Assembly: GCF_040907265.1 (NCBI RefSeq)
Contig: NZ_JBFOHP010000002.1
Span: 5,704,001 to 5,768,000 of the forward strand
Origin: Streptomyces sclerotialus
GTDB taxonomy: Bacteria; Actinomycetota; Actinomycetes; Streptomycetales; Streptomycetaceae
Length of the DNA stretch: 64,000 nucleotides
Direction: 5' to 3'
This document shows, in pieces, positions 37,817 through 51,296 of the stretch (positions within the stretch are counted from its first letter, which is position 1; each line of letters begins with the position of its first letter). The notes under the pieces were generated by a model, which saw only the letters and a program-made list of their open reading frames with translations, had not been told where the DNA came from and ran no database searches. The position numbers and the translations under genes are program-made.

Positions 37817-37877
37817 CGGTTCGGCACGGGACCGGTGCGGTTCGGTACGGGACCGGACGGTTCGGTGCGGTGACCGG
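37817..37877. repeat. Three imperfect ~20-bp tandem repeats
   Basis: Three copies of a CGGTTCGGyACGGGACCGG-like unit at 37817-37835, 37838-37856 and 37858-37877, between the thioesterase gene and the cysteine desulfurase promoter. Probably slippage-derived; it could also form hairpins that act as a terminator. Confidence 0.55.
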
Positions 37878-37981
37878 GTGCCGCGCCGGGTAGCGGTTCC
37901 GTGGAGTTGCCCGGCCGCGGTGTTGTGGAGGGTGCCTCCGCGCGCCGGGTGTGCGCTCCCGGTGCGCCTCCCGGCTGCTCG

Positions 37982-37987
37982 TAGAAT
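37982..37987 (+). promoter_or_regulatory. -10 box TAGAAT of the cysteine desulfurase gene
   Basis: A near-consensus TAGAAT ends 10 nt before the ATG at 37998, so the message is leaderless or has only a few leader nucleotides. No ribosome-binding site is visible. Confidence 0.5.
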
Positions 37988-37997
37988 CGTGCGCACC

Positions 37998-39173
37998 ATG
38001 GTTTACCTCGACCACGCCGCCACCACTCCGATGCTGCCGGAGGCGGTGCAGGCGATGACCGCCCAGCTGACCGTCACCGGCAACGCCTCTTCGCTGCACG
38101 CCGCCGGCCGGCGTGCCCGTCGTACCGTCGAGGAGGCCCGGGAGTCCCTCGCCGCGTCGCTCGGCGCCCGCCCCAGTGAGGTCGTCTTCACCGCGGGCGG
38201 CACGGAGGCCGACAACCTCGCCGTCAAAGGCCTGTACTGGGCCCGCCGGGACGCCGAGCCGTCCCGCACCCGCGTGCTCGCCAGCCCCGTCGAGCACCAC
38301 GCCGTGCTGGACGCCGTCGAATGGCTCGCCGAGCACGAGGGCGCGCGCGTGGAATGGCTGCCCGTGGACGCGTACGGGCGGGTGCACCCCGACGCGTTCC
38401 GCGCCGCGATCGAGTCCGGGGCCGGCCCCGACGACATCGCGCTCGCCACGGTCATGTGGGCCAACAACGAGATCGGAACGGTCCAGCCGGTCGCCGAACT
38501 GGCCGAGGTGGCACGCGAGTTCGGCATCCCGCTGCACGCCGACGCGGTGCAGGCGGTCGGCCAGCTGGAGGTGGACTTCGCCGCCAGCGGACTGGCCGCG
38601 ATGACCGTCTCAGGGCACAAGATCGGCGGCCCGTACGGCATCGGGGCGCTGCTGCTGGGCCGCGAGTACGCCCCCGTACCCGTGCTCCACGGCGGCGGCC
38701 AGGAACGCCACGTACGCTCCGGCACCCTCGACACGCCCGCGATCGCCGCCTTCGCCGCGGCCGGGCGGTACGCCGTCGCGCACCGTGCGGAATTCGCGCG
38801 CGAGATCGGCGCCCTGCGCGACGAGCTGATCGCGGCCGTACGCGCGGCGGCGCCCGACGCCGTCCTCGGCGGCGACCCCGACCCGGCCGGGCGCCTCCCC
38901 GCCAACGCGCACTTCTCCTTCCCCGGCTGCGAGGGCGACTCCCTGCTCCTCCTCCTGGACGCGCAGGGCATCGAGTGCTCCACCGGCTCGGCCTGCACGG
39001 CCGGCGTCGCCCAGCCCAGCCACGTCCTGCTCGCCGCCGGCATGGCACCGGACCTGGCCCGCGGCACGCTCCGCTTCTCGCTGGGCCACACCTCCACGAA
39101 GGCGGACGTGGCAGCCCTGGCGGACGCGATCGGCCCGGTCGTGGACCGGGCCAGGAGCGCGGGGCTCAGTTGA
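37998..39173 (+). CDS. Cysteine desulfurase (IscS/NifS family)
   Basis: PLP enzyme that removes sulfur from cysteine as enzyme-bound persulfide. 391 residues: [16 protein letters not shown] start, [15 protein letters not shown] Lys K208 in [10 protein letters not shown], persulfide Cys C333 in [10 protein letters not shown] sulfurtransferase gene, mnmA, lies 0.8 kb downstream on the same strand, so this enzyme probably supplies sulfur for 2-thiouridine in tRNA, as IscS does in other bacteria (inference). An opposite-strand amidase gene lies between the two. Confidence 0.94.
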   Translation: MVYLDHAATTPMLPEAVQAMTAQLTVTGNASSLHAAGRRARRTVEEARESLAASLGARPSEVVFTAGGTEADNLAVKGLYWARRDAEPSRTRVLASPVEHHAVLDAVEWLAEHEGARVEWLPVDAYGRVHPDAFRAAIESGAGPDDIALATVMWANNEIGTVQPVAELAEVAREFGIPLHADAVQAVGQLEVDFAASGLAAMTVSGHKIGGPYGIGALLLGREYAPVPVLHGGGQERHVRSGTLDTPAIAAFAAAGRYAVAHRAEFAREIGALRDELIAAVRAAAPDAVLGGDPDPAGRLPANAHFSFPGCEGDSLLLLLDAQGIECSTGSACTAGVAQPSHVLLAAGMAPDLARGTLRFSLGHTSTKADVAALADAIGPVVDRARSAGLS

Positions 39174-39186
39174 CCCAGTTGTGGGG

Positions 39187-39897
39187 CTAGGCAGGCGCCT
39201 TCCCGGGGTCCCGCCCCTTGCCGGGATTCCGGGAGACGGCTTCCCGTACCAGCCCCATGTACCGGTCCCAGTCCCAGTGCGGCCCCGGGTCGGTGTGATC
39301 GGCGCCCGGCACCTCGATGTGGCCGATGACGTGCGTACGGTCCGCCGGGATGCCGTACCGCGCGCAGATGTCCGCGGTGAGCTGCGCCGAACTCTCGTAC
39401 ATCGCGGCCGTGAAGTCCTGCGGCCGGTCGACGAACCCCTCGTGCTCGATGCCGATGCTGCGCTCGTTGTACTCCCGGTTGCCCGCGTGGAAGGCGACGT
39501 CCAGCTCGCGCACGGTCTGCGCCACCTGCCCGTCCTTCCGTACGACGTAGTGCGAGGCCGCGCCGTGCGCCGGATTGCGGAAGACCCGCAGGGCGGTCGC
39601 GTAGCTCCCCTGCACGACGTGCACGACCACCCGGTCGATCGCGTAGTCGTCCGGGCGGTCGGCCCGCCGCCAGTTCGTCCCGGAAGCGGCGGACCACTGC
39701 GCGTCGCGGTAGTCGACCTCGCCCGGCTTGCGGGGTTTCTCCTGGCCGGGCAGCCGCCACCACCAGCGCTCCAGCTGCTCGTGCGCCGCCAGTCCCGCGG
39801 CCGCCACCGCGACCGTCCCGCCGATCAGCACCGCGCGGCGGCCGACGCTTCTGCGGGCCGTGTGATCACCGTCTCCCATGCGCTGAACAACGCTCAC
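39187..39897 (-). CDS. N-acetylmuramoyl-L-alanine amidase (Amidase_2), exported
   Basis: Peptidoglycan hydrolase, 236 residues. A twin-arginine-like N-terminus ([21 protein letters not shown]) precedes an Amidase_2 (PGRP-type) zinc domain: VVVHVVQG with the first His, [16 protein letters not shown], and [22 protein letters not shown] with later zinc and catalytic residues. The GTG at 39897 has GGAAG 7 nt upstream; an ATG six codons later is an alternative. It is convergent with the cysteine desulfurase gene (13 bp) and divergent from mnmA (81 bp). Confidence 0.9.
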   Translation of the reverse strand: MSVVQRMGDGDHTARRSVGRRAVLIGGTVAVAAAGLAAHEQLERWWWRLPGQEKPRKPGEVDYRDAQWSAASGTNWRRADRPDDYAIDRVVVHVVQGSYATALRVFRNPAHGAASHYVVRKDGQVAQTVRELDVAFHAGNREYNERSIGIEHEGFVDRPQDFTAAMYESSAQLTADICARYGIPADRTHVIGHIEVPGADHTDPGPHWDWDRYMGLVREAVSRNPGKGRDPGKAPA

Positions 39898-39978
39898 CCC
39901 CTGGCTTCCGGTTCCGCCGGCGGCCGGGCACTCTCCCCTGCCACCCGTGTCAGCGGTTCCGTCTACTCTGGAAGGGCT

Positions 39979-41103
39979 ATGACTGACGCTCCCCGCCGCC
40001 TCCGTGTGCTCGCCGCCATGTCCGGCGGTGTCGACTCCGCCGTCGCCGCCGCCCGTGCCGCCGAGGCGGGCCATGACGTGACCGGCGTACACCTCGCGCT
40101 CTCCGAGAACCCCAAATCGTTCCGTACGGGCGCGCGCGGCTGCTGCACGATCGAGGACTCGCACGACGCCCGCCGGGCCGCCGACGTCATCGGCATCCCC
40201 TTCTACGTCTGGGACCTCGCCGAACGCTTCCGCGAGGACGTCGTCGACGACTTCGTCGCGGAGTACGAGGCGGGGCGTACGCCCAACCCCTGCCTCCGCT
40301 GCAACGAAAAGATCAAGTTCGCCGCCCTCCTCGACAAGGCCCTGGCCCTCGGCTTCGACGCGGTGTGCACGGGCCACTACGCCAAGGTCATCACCCACGA
40401 GGACGGCACCCGCGAGCTGCACCGCGCCTCCGACATGGCCAAGGACCAGTCCTACGTCCTCGGCGTCCTGGACGAGCGCCAGCTCGCGCACGCCATGTTC
40501 CCGCTCGGCGACACGGTCACCACCAAGGCGGAGATCCGCGAAGAAGCCGCCCGCCGCGGCCTCTTCGTCGCCAAGAAGCCCGACAGCCACGACATCTGCT
40601 TCATCGCCGACGGCGACACCCAGGGCTTCCTCGCCAAGCGGCTGGGCCGCGCCGAGGGCGACATCGTCGACGAGACGGGCAACGTCCTGGGCACGCACGA
40701 GGGCGCGTACGGCTTCACCATCGGCCAGCGCAAGGGCCTGCGCATCGGCACCCCGGCCGCCGACGGCAAGCCGCGCTACGTCCTGGACATCTCCCCGGTG
40801 GACAACACCGTCACCGTCGGCCCCGCCGAGGCCCTGGACGTGACGGCCCTCACGGCCATCCGCCCCCGCTGGTGCGGCACGCCCCCCTCCGGCCCCGGCA
40901 CCTACACCGCCCAGCTCCGCGCCCACGGCGACGAGACCGAGGTCACCGCCGAACCCACCCCCGACGGCCTCATCGTCACCTTCGCCACCCCGGCCCGAGG
41001 CGTGGCCCCGGGCCAGGCGATCGTCCTGTACGACGGGACACGGGTGGTCGGCTCGGCGACGATCGCCACGACGCAGCGTGCGACCGCGGGCAGCGTCCGC
41101 TAG
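39979..41103 (+). CDS. mnmA: tRNA-specific 2-thiouridylase
   Basis: Thiolates U34 of glutamate, glutamine and lysine tRNAs. 374 residues: PP-loop SGGVDS (15-20), the Cys pair in [14 protein letters not shown] (C108 aligning with the nucleophile), persulfide Cys C207 in [11 protein letters not shown], and the C-terminal substrate-binding barrel. ATG at 39979 directly follows GAAGGG; TACTCT at 39963-39968 is a likely -10 box. A degenerate copy of its 3' third occurs at 42.06-42.40 kb. Confidence 0.97.
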   Translation: MTDAPRRLRVLAAMSGGVDSAVAAARAAEAGHDVTGVHLALSENPKSFRTGARGCCTIEDSHDARRAADVIGIPFYVWDLAERFREDVVDDFVAEYEAGRTPNPCLRCNEKIKFAALLDKALALGFDAVCTGHYAKVITHEDGTRELHRASDMAKDQSYVLGVLDERQLAHAMFPLGDTVTTKAEIREEAARRGLFVAKKPDSHDICFIADGDTQGFLAKRLGRAEGDIVDETGNVLGTHEGAYGFTIGQRKGLRIGTPAADGKPRYVLDISPVDNTVTVGPAEALDVTALTAIRPRWCGTPPSGPGTYTAQLRAHGDETEVTAEPTPDGLIVTFATPARGVAPGQAIVLYDGTRVVGSATIATTQRATAGSVR

Positions 41104-41132
41104 AAGGATGCCGGGGCGGTGACCGCCGGGCC

Positions 41133-41154
41133 GCGACCGCCGCCGGGCGGTCGC
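41133..41154 (+). terminator. Hairpin terminator after mnmA
   Basis: 9-bp perfect stem (GCGACCGCC at 41133-41141 with 41146-41154) and 4-nt loop, 30 bp after the stop. Confidence 0.6.
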
Positions 41155-41277
41155 CGGGCTTCACGAGGCCGCGTTAGCCGGACGTTAGGGAAGCGGCAGC
41201 CTCACGACAGCGGCCCCGACGAGAGTGGATGACGTACCGAGCAGAACCACGTCACCGACTTACCCGGGGGACCGCAA

Positions 41278-41931
41278 ATGCGCTCCAGCACCACTGCCCG
41301 CACCGCTCGTCGCCGCACCGTGCGCGTCGCCGCCGCTGCCCTGATCGCAGCCGCCGGCCTGAGCCTGACCGCCTGCTCCGGCTCGGACACCGCCGCCATG
41401 AAGCCCGCGGGCCACTCGGACTCGGGCAAGGCCGCCGAGGTCGGCACCAAGGCGGGTGCCGCGGGCACTGCGGACGAGCAGGCGGGCGGCGCGCCCGCCG
41501 CCACGGCCGGCACGAAGTCCCCGGTCCGCACGGTGACCCTGGTGGACGGCAGCAAGGCCGAGGTGTACCGGCTCGGCGACTCGCACTACCGCGCCAAGAT
41601 CGTCAACGGTGGTTCGGTCCTGGCCACGATGGAGGCGAACGAGCGCGACGCCGGGCTCGACGCCAACGACATGTTCGTCGTGCTCACGATGGGCGGCGAG
41701 GTCCGCTCCTGGATGGGCGGCGGGCACCAGGGTCCGGGCACGTTCAAGCTCGCGGGCGGCTGGAAGGCCGAGGTCACGAAGGTCGGCGAACTCCGGTACC
41801 GCGCGAAGATCATCGGCAGGGACGGCGCCGTCCACGGCACGATGGAGGCGAACGAGCAGGACACCGGCCTCGACGCCAACGGCGTGTACATCGTGCTCAG
41901 CGCCGGCGGCGTGATCAGCGCCCACGCGTGA
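41278..41931 (+). CDS. Lipoprotein with two tandem ~60-residue repeats, function unknown
   Basis: 217 residues. The lipobox LSLTAC anchors it at Cys 33; an Ala/Gly-rich linker follows to about 80. Two homologous repeats make up the rest: about 87-146 and 156-217, each with the order KAEV...YRAKI...ATMEAN or GTMEANE, GLDAN, then a V-L strand and GG. This suggests a duplicated small beta-rich domain exposed on the cell surface. ATG at 41278 with a GGGGGA site. It lies between the intact mnmA and its remnant. I do not recognise a named family. Confidence 0.82.
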   Translation: MRSSTTARTARRRTVRVAAAALIAAAGLSLTACSGSDTAAMKPAGHSDSGKAAEVGTKAGAAGTADEQAGGAPAATAGTKSPVRTVTLVDGSKAEVYRLGDSHYRAKIVNGGSVLATMEANERDAGLDANDMFVVLTMGGEVRSWMGGGHQGPGTFKLAGGWKAEVTKVGELRYRAKIIGRDGAVHGTMEANEQDTGLDANGVYIVLSAGGVISAHA

Positions 41932-41951
41932 CCGCGGGACCGGCTGCAGGG

Positions 41952-41974
41952 GGGGCGGGGCCTGGTCCCGCCCC
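41952..41974 (+). terminator. Hairpin terminator after the repeat lipoprotein gene
   Basis: 8-bp stem GGGGCGGG/CCCGCCCC (41952-41959 with 41967-41974), 7-nt loop, 20 bp past the stop. Confidence 0.55.
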
Positions 41975-42060
41975 ACCGGTACACGGTCAGCCGGTTTCCG
42001 GTACGACGTGCGCGTACGCGACGAAGTTGGCGGTTACCTCACCGCCGGCGTTACCCGGTG

Positions 42061-42402
42061 CCTTCTCGCCGAGCGGCTGGGCCGCGCCACGAGGGCGCGT
42101 ACGGCTTCACGATCGGCCGGCGCGAGGGCCCTGCGCATCGGCACCTCAGCCGCCGAGGGCAAGCCGCGCTACGTCCGGGACATCTGCCCGGTGGACAACA
42201 CCGTCACCGTCGGCCCCGCCGAGGCCCTGGACGTGACGGTCCCCACGGCCATCCGCCCCCCGCTGGGGGGGCACGCCCCCGTCCGGCCCCGGTACGTACA
42301 CGGCCCAGCTCCGCGCCCACGGTGAGGAGACGGCGGTCACGGGTCGGCTCGGCGACGATCGCGACCACCACGCGGGCCACGGCCGGGGACAGCCGGAAAC
42401 CG
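42061..42402 (+). pseudogene. Degenerate duplicate of the mnmA 3' region
   Basis: This stretch matches mnmA from about 40630 to 41100. Shared pieces include the CGAGCGGCTGGGCCGCGCC region, the segment encoding [44 protein letters not shown], and the end [16 protein letters not shown]. It carries two internal deletions (about 45 nt after GGCCGCGCC, and about 100 nt before the last segment), frame changes and point changes, so no functional product is possible. No PP-loop or catalytic Cys part is present. It lies about 1 kb after the parent gene in the same orientation. The rest of 41975-42514 shows no gene. Confidence 0.88.
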
Positions 42403-42514
42403 TCCCATCTGACGACACGACGCCCATGCGGGGACCTGTGTACGCCGTTTATGCAGGTCAGCCGCGCGCTCTGTACGATCCCCAGGCGCTGTCGACGTCA
42501 AACGGGGGTTTCGG

Positions 42515-43825
42515 ATGTTCGGAATCGTCAGGCCCTGCACGCATCGCCTGACCGAAGGGCTCAAAGCGGAGTGGATGGCCCATCTGTGCGGGCTCTGTCT
42601 CGCGCTGCGTAACGATCACGGGCAGTTCGCCCGGGTGGTCACGAACTACGACGGCCTGATCGTCTCCGTACTGACGGATGCTCAGGCCGGCCGTGCGACG
42701 GCCGAGCGCCGCACCGCGGGCCCGTGCCCGCTCCGCGGCATGCGGACCGCTTCGGTGGCGCGGGGAGAAGGCGCGCGGCTCGCCGCGTCGGTCTCCCTCG
42801 TCCTCGCCTCGGCGAAGATACGCGACCATGTCACCGACCGGAACGGACTGCTGCGCCGCCGCCCCGTGGCCGCCGCCGCGCGCAGGATCGCCGCCGGCTG
42901 GGACCGGGCCGGGGCGCGCACCGGCAGCACGCTCGGCTTCGACACCGCCGTACTCGTCGACGCGGTCGACCGGCAGCCGGGCATCGAGCGGCTGGCCGGT
43001 CCCGGTACGCCGCTGACGGTCATCACCGAGCCGACCGAGACGGCGACCGCCGCGGCCTTCGCCCACACCGCGGTACTGGCGGGCCGGCCCGGCAACGCCG
43101 AACCGCTCGCCGAGGCCGGCCGCCTCTTCGGCCGTCTCGCCCACCTCCTCGACGCCGTGGAGGACCGCGCGGCGGACGCCGCGGAGGGCGCCTGGAACCC
43201 GCTCACCGCCACGGGCACCGGCCTCGGTCAGGCCCGCCGCCTCTGCGACGACGCGCTGCACGGCATCCGGCTCGCCCTGCGCGATGTCGACTTCGCCGAC
43301 GCCAGGCTCGTCCACCTCCTGCTCGTCCACGAACTCCGCCGCTCGGTGGACCGCGCCTTCGGCACGACGGCATGCCGCCACACGGGCCACGAGACGGCGC
43401 AGCTCGACGACCACGCCGCCGCCCTCGGGCAGCCGTCCCCGTACGGCCCTTACGGCCAGGGGCAGCAGCCGTTGAACGCGCCGCAGTACCCGCACGGCGG
43501 CGGCCACGGCGGCCACCACGGAGGGGCCGACGGAGCCGGATGGTCCGGAGGCTCCGGGGGCGACGGCTCGGGCGGGGGATCTTCGCAAGGCGCCCAAGGC
43601 CCCCAAGAGCCCTACAGGCCGAAGAAGCCCCGCGGCTTCTTCGCCGGCTGCGCCGCCTTCATCGGTCTCTGCTGCACCTGCCGGCTCTGCTGCGCCGACG
43701 AGTACGAGGGCCCCTGGTCCCGCAAGAACCGCAAGGGCTGCCTCAACGACTGCTGCGACGGCTGCCAGTGCTGTCAGTGCTGTGAGGTCTGCGAATGCTG
43801 CGAGTGCTGCGACTGCGGCTGCTGA
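42515..43825 (+). CDS. DUF5685-type protein with extreme cysteine-rich C-terminus
   Basis: 436 residues. The N-terminal about 300 residues form a mostly helical domain that opens MFGIVRPCTH and contains WMAHLCGLCLALRNDHGQ, DGLIVSVLTDAQ and a C-P motif (GPCPLRG), the pattern I associate with DUF5685. A Gly/His/Ser/Gln-rich linker (about 315-368) follows, then RPKKPRGFFAGCAAFIGLCC and a tail with 21 cysteines in the last ~63 residues, in CxCC and CCxxC clusters (for example DCCDGCQCCQCCEVCECC). The tail could bind several metals, be heavily lipidated or disulfide-bonded. Function unknown. Confidence 0.8.
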   Translation: MFGIVRPCTHRLTEGLKAEWMAHLCGLCLALRNDHGQFARVVTNYDGLIVSVLTDAQAGRATAERRTAGPCPLRGMRTASVARGEGARLAASVSLVLASAKIRDHVTDRNGLLRRRPVAAAARRIAAGWDRAGARTGSTLGFDTAVLVDAVDRQPGIERLAGPGTPLTVITEPTETATAAAFAHTAVLAGRPGNAEPLAEAGRLFGRLAHLLDAVEDRAADAAEGAWNPLTATGTGLGQARRLCDDALHGIRLALRDVDFADARLVHLLLVHELRRSVDRAFGTTACRHTGHETAQLDDHAAALGQPSPYGPYGQGQQPLNAPQYPHGGGHGGHHGGADGAGWSGGSGGDGSGGGSSQGAQGPQEPYRPKKPRGFFAGCAAFIGLCCTCRLCCADEYEGPWSRKNRKGCLNDCCDGCQCCQCCEVCECCECCDCGC

Positions 43826-43964
43826 CCGCCGGCGCCATGGCCGGGCGGTCCCGGCGCCCGGCCCGTCGGCGCGCTCCGAGATGCCTGTCCGCGAGCACGG
43901 CGTGACGTGAGTAACGGGGGCGTACGACGTCGTTCCGAGGAGGGGGAGGGGCCATGACACCGGC

Positions 43965-44238
43965 CCCACCAGACCCGGCTGTTCGGCACCATGAGCACGC
44001 TGCCGCCCGCCACCAGCGACGACATCGCCAAGGCGCGGACCCCGACGAACGGTACGTACGCGAGTGGCTCGGCGGCATGGTCGTCGGCGGCCTCGTGGAG
44101 TACGAGCCGGACAGCGCGACGCACACGCTGCCCCCTGAACACGCCGCCGGTTTCACCGAGATCGACGTCAAATCGATCGAGGGCGACCCGGTGAACGTGT
44201 ACTACGTGGCGACGAAGGCCCCCGCCGACGCGGCCTGA
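43965..44238 (+). pseudogene. Remnant of a SAM-dependent methyltransferase gene
   Basis: One frame reads LFGTMSTLPPATSDDIAKA; then, in another frame, DERYVREWLGGMVVGGLVEYEPDSATHTLPPEHAAGFT; then directly the family's extreme C-terminus FTEIDVKSIEGDPVNVYYVATK. In intact members the N-terminal winged-helix part is followed by a full Rossmann domain of about 200 residues, which is missing. So there is one frameshift and one large internal deletion. The next stretch, 44239-44440, has no convincing gene. Confidence 0.65.
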
Positions 44239-44440
44239 GCGAAGCCCGCCCAGGCGCCGTGGGAGACGGTGAAGTGGGGGCGTGCGGTGCCCTCGGAGTC
44301 CCGTACGTGTATCGCGTCGGGGCACGGTCCGGGGCCAGGACGCGGAGTTCCGGTACCTGTCGCGCTGCCTGGTGGAGGCGCTGGGGGATGCCCTGCGGGT
44401 GGCGGACTGCCGAGCGGGGCAGCCCGCCGGTGAGTGGTGG

Positions 44441-44740
44441 TCAGCCGTCGCGCCCCAGGGCCGCGAGGCCCTTGCGGAGGTCGTCCGCGTTCATGACCGG
44501 CGAGTACTGGACCTTGGCGCCGAGCTCCAGGAAGAACGGTTCCCCGGTTTTCGGCATCTGTGACGGGTCCTGCAGGTCGAAGAAGATGTACGCCGTGCGG
44601 CAGCCGTCCTCGGTGGTGAAATAGGCCGCCTCGGGGCGGAGGGCCGTCAGCGCGTTCTCCATCGTCTTCGGCAGGGTGCCGTTCTTGATGGCGTCATTGG
44701 CCGTCGGTGTGTCGAGCTGAACCTTCAGCAGCATGCGCAT
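44441..44740 (-). CDS. Small conserved protein, probably ferredoxin-like fold, unknown function
   Basis: 99 residues (MRMLLKVQLDTPTANDAIKN...). The alternating beta-alpha-beta pattern, the FFDLQDPSQMP strand-helix and a C-terminal helix resemble small ferredoxin-like fold proteins that Streptomyces genomes annotate as hypothetical. AAAGGGG stands 7 nt before the ATG at 44740. It is divergent from gdhA across 236 bp. Confidence 0.75.
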   Translation of the reverse strand: MRMLLKVQLDTPTANDAIKNGTLPKTMENALTALRPEAAYFTTEDGCRTAYIFFDLQDPSQMPKTGEPFFLELGAKVQYSPVMNADDLRKGLAALGRDG

Positions 44741-44925
44741 GGGAACCCCTTTCCGGCCGGGCGGGCGCTCCTTCGGGGTACCGGACAGGCCCGGTCGCGC
44801 GTGTTTCCAGCGTGCCGCTGCCCCGGGACGGAGGCAACGCGACGGCGGGGCTCAGGCGCACAGTGCCCGGGATTCCGCCAGGGTTTGGCAGGACCTGATA
44901 CCGCGCGTGGCGGGCGGGGACGTAG

Positions 44926-46350
<1,425 letters not shown>

Positions 46351-46367
46351 CACGCCCCGTGACGAGT

Positions 46368-46396
46368 GGGCGGGGGACCGCCGGGGTCCCCGCCCG
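46368..46396 (+). terminator. Hairpin terminator after gdhA
   Basis: GC-rich inverted repeat (GGGCGGGGGACC pairing with GGTCCCCGCCC, one bulge) 18 bp past the stop, ending just before the leaderless promoter of the next gene. Confidence 0.5.
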
Positions 46397-46400
46397 CCCG

Positions 46401-46406
46401 TATGGT
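46401..46406 (+). promoter_or_regulatory. -10 box TATGGT, leaderless start of the LOG-family gene
   Basis: TATGGT is 6 nt before the ATG at 46413, with no ribosome-binding site; it starts right after the gdhA terminator. Confidence 0.5.
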
Positions 46407-46412
46407 TGCGGT

Positions 46413-46958
46413 ATGAACATTTGCGTCTTCTGCTCCGCCGCCGACCTGTCCGAGGCCTACACCACCCCCGCCCGGGAGTTCGCCGAGCTGATCGGCAAGG
46501 GCGGTCACGCGCTGGTCTGGGGCGGCTCGGACACCGGCCTGATGAAGGTCATGGCCGACGGCGTGCAGGAGAACGGCGGCCGGCTCATCGGCATCTCGGT
46601 GGAGTTCCTGGCCCACAAGGCGCGCGCGGGCGCCGACGAGATGGTGATCACCGCGGACCTCGCGGAGCGCAAGGCGGCGCTGCTCGCCCGCGCCGACGCG
46701 ATCGTCGTGATGGTCGGCGGCACCGGCACGCTGGACGAGGCCACCGAGATCCTGGAGCTGCGGAAGCACGGCCTGAACACCAAGCCCGTGGTGATCCTGA
46801 ACACCAACGGCTTCTACGACGGCCTCAAGCAGCAGTTCCAGCGTATGGAGGAGGAGAACTTCCTCCCGGTGCCGCTCACCGATCTGGCCTTCTTCGCGGA
46901 GGACGGCGTGGGCGCGCTGGCCTACCTGGAGGAGCAGGCGGGTATCCAGGCCGCCTGA
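46413..46958 (+). CDS. LOG-family (TIGR00730) phosphoribohydrolase-like protein
   Basis: 181 residues of the Lonely Guy/TIGR00730 family, nucleoside 5'-monophosphate phosphoribohydrolases that include cytokinin-activating enzymes. MNICVFCSAAD start, then ALVWGGSDTGLMKVMADG. The signature usually written PGGxGTxxE appears as VGGTGTLDEATE, with Val in place of the first Pro. The catalytic Arg/Glu region ERKAALLARADA is present. The true substrate in bacteria is often unknown. Confidence 0.88.
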   Translation: MNICVFCSAADLSEAYTTPAREFAELIGKGGHALVWGGSDTGLMKVMADGVQENGGRLIGISVEFLAHKARAGADEMVITADLAERKAALLARADAIVVMVGGTGTLDEATEILELRKHGLNTKPVVILNTNGFYDGLKQQFQRMEEENFLPVPLTDLAFFAEDGVGALAYLEEQAGIQAA

Positions 46959-47012
46959 GAGGCACCGGGCAGAGCCGCCGCCCCGTACGCCCGCCTTGTA
47001 CGTACCTGTCGT

Positions 47013-47018
47013 TAGGAT
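47013..47018 (+). promoter_or_regulatory. -10 box TAGGAT, leaderless start of the SDR gene
   Basis: TAGGAT ends 7 nt before the ATG at 47026, and no Shine-Dalgarno sequence is present. Confidence 0.5.
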
Positions 47019-47025
47019 CGGCCCC

Positions 47026-47715
47026 ATGGGTACGCACTTGATCACCGGCGCAGGATCGGGCATCGGGACGGCGGTCGCGCGGCGGCTGGCCGACCGCGGC
47101 GAGGAACTGTGGCTGCTGGCCCGGGACGCGGGCCGCGCCAAGGAGCTGGCCGAGCAGTTCCCCGGGGCCCGCACGGTCGTCGGTGACCTCGGCGTCCCCG
47201 AGAAGCTCGCCTGGGCGCTCGGCCACCAGACGCTGCCGGACCGGCTGGACTCCGTCCTGCACATCGCGGGCGTCGTCGAGCTCGGCGCGGTCGCCGACCT
47301 GCCCGCCAAGAGCTGGCAGCGGCAGCTGACCGCCAACCTGGTCGCGCCGGCCGAGCTGACCCGGCTCTTCCTGCCGCAGCTGCGGCTCGCGCAGGGCCAT
47401 GTGGTCTTCGTCAACTCCGGGGCCGGACTGCGCGCGAACCCGCAGTGGGGCGCGTACGCGGCCAGCAAGCACGGCCTGAAGGCGCTGGCGGACGCGCTGC
47501 GCGCCGAGGAGCACGACAACGGGGTGCGCGTCACCTCCGTGTACCCCGGGCGTACCGCGACCGCCATGCAGGAGAGCGTGCACCAGCAGGAGGGCAAGGC
47601 GTACGACGCCTCCCGCTGGATCGACCCGGAGTCGATCGCGACGACGGTCCTCACGGCCCTCGACCTGCCCAGGGACGCCGAGATTACCGACCTGTCGGTA
47701 CGGCCGGGCAGCTAG
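47026..47715 (+). CDS. Short-chain dehydrogenase/reductase
   Basis: 229 residues, classical SDR: cofactor motif TGAGSGIG (near the N-terminus), an NAG-like HIAGVVELG, catalytic Ser region VVFVNSGAG, and YAASK with active-site Tyr and Lys. The Arg-rich strand after the first helix (LLARDAGRAKEL) suggests NADP. Substrate unknown. The longer frame to 46996 crosses the -10 box and was rejected. Confidence 0.9.
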   Translation: MGTHLITGAGSGIGTAVARRLADRGEELWLLARDAGRAKELAEQFPGARTVVGDLGVPEKLAWALGHQTLPDRLDSVLHIAGVVELGAVADLPAKSWQRQLTANLVAPAELTRLFLPQLRLAQGHVVFVNSGAGLRANPQWGAYAASKHGLKALADALRAEEHDNGVRVTSVYPGRTATAMQESVHQQEGKAYDASRWIDPESIATTVLTALDLPRDAEITDLSVRPGS

Positions 47716-47721
47716 CAGGAT

Positions 47722-47760
47722 CAAGCCTGTCCGGCGATTGAGGACAAAGCGGCCGCAGGC
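47722..47760. repeat. Dispersed Streptomyces intergenic repeat
   Basis: Contains CAAGCCTGTCCGGCGATTGA and AGGAC, a sequence I remember as recurring in intergenic regions of many Streptomyces genomes. Only one copy is in this window, so its repeat nature rests on recall. It lies just past the SDR stop. Confidence 0.45.
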
Positions 47761-47852
47761 CGCCGCCTGGGCCACCGTGAGGCCCGCGCCCGCGCGCCAC
47801 GCGCACCCGGCCCCGGAGAACCGCGGTGCCCCCGCCGCATAGGCTCGGACGC

Positions 47853-51139
<3,287 letters not shown>

Positions 51140-51296
51140 GCAAGACACTCCTTCGGTGCATACCAGACGCTTACGGGTGGTCGGGTCGCATTCGGGCAAC
51201 CGCTGCCGATCGCTGCCCGTGGCGGCCTTCTGCGGCCTACTGTTGAGGGGTGCGCCTGCCGTGGCGCGGGCACAGCCGGCTGTGAGAGGGATCGGA

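Noticed and set aside
37817..37877. Short tandem repeats considered as a CRISPR array
   Set aside because: Units are contiguous and imperfect with no spacers, and there are no cas genes.
42008..42325. 105-codon frame read as a real gene
   Set aside because: Its content is the shifted and deleted mnmA 3' copy; it lacks catalytic residues and its N-terminus is unrelated intergenic sequence.
44282..44563. 93-codon frame between the methyltransferase remnant and the small minus-strand gene
   Set aside because: It overlaps the better-supported 44441-44740 gene antisense and shows no domain; some degraded coding sequence may be present but cannot be named.
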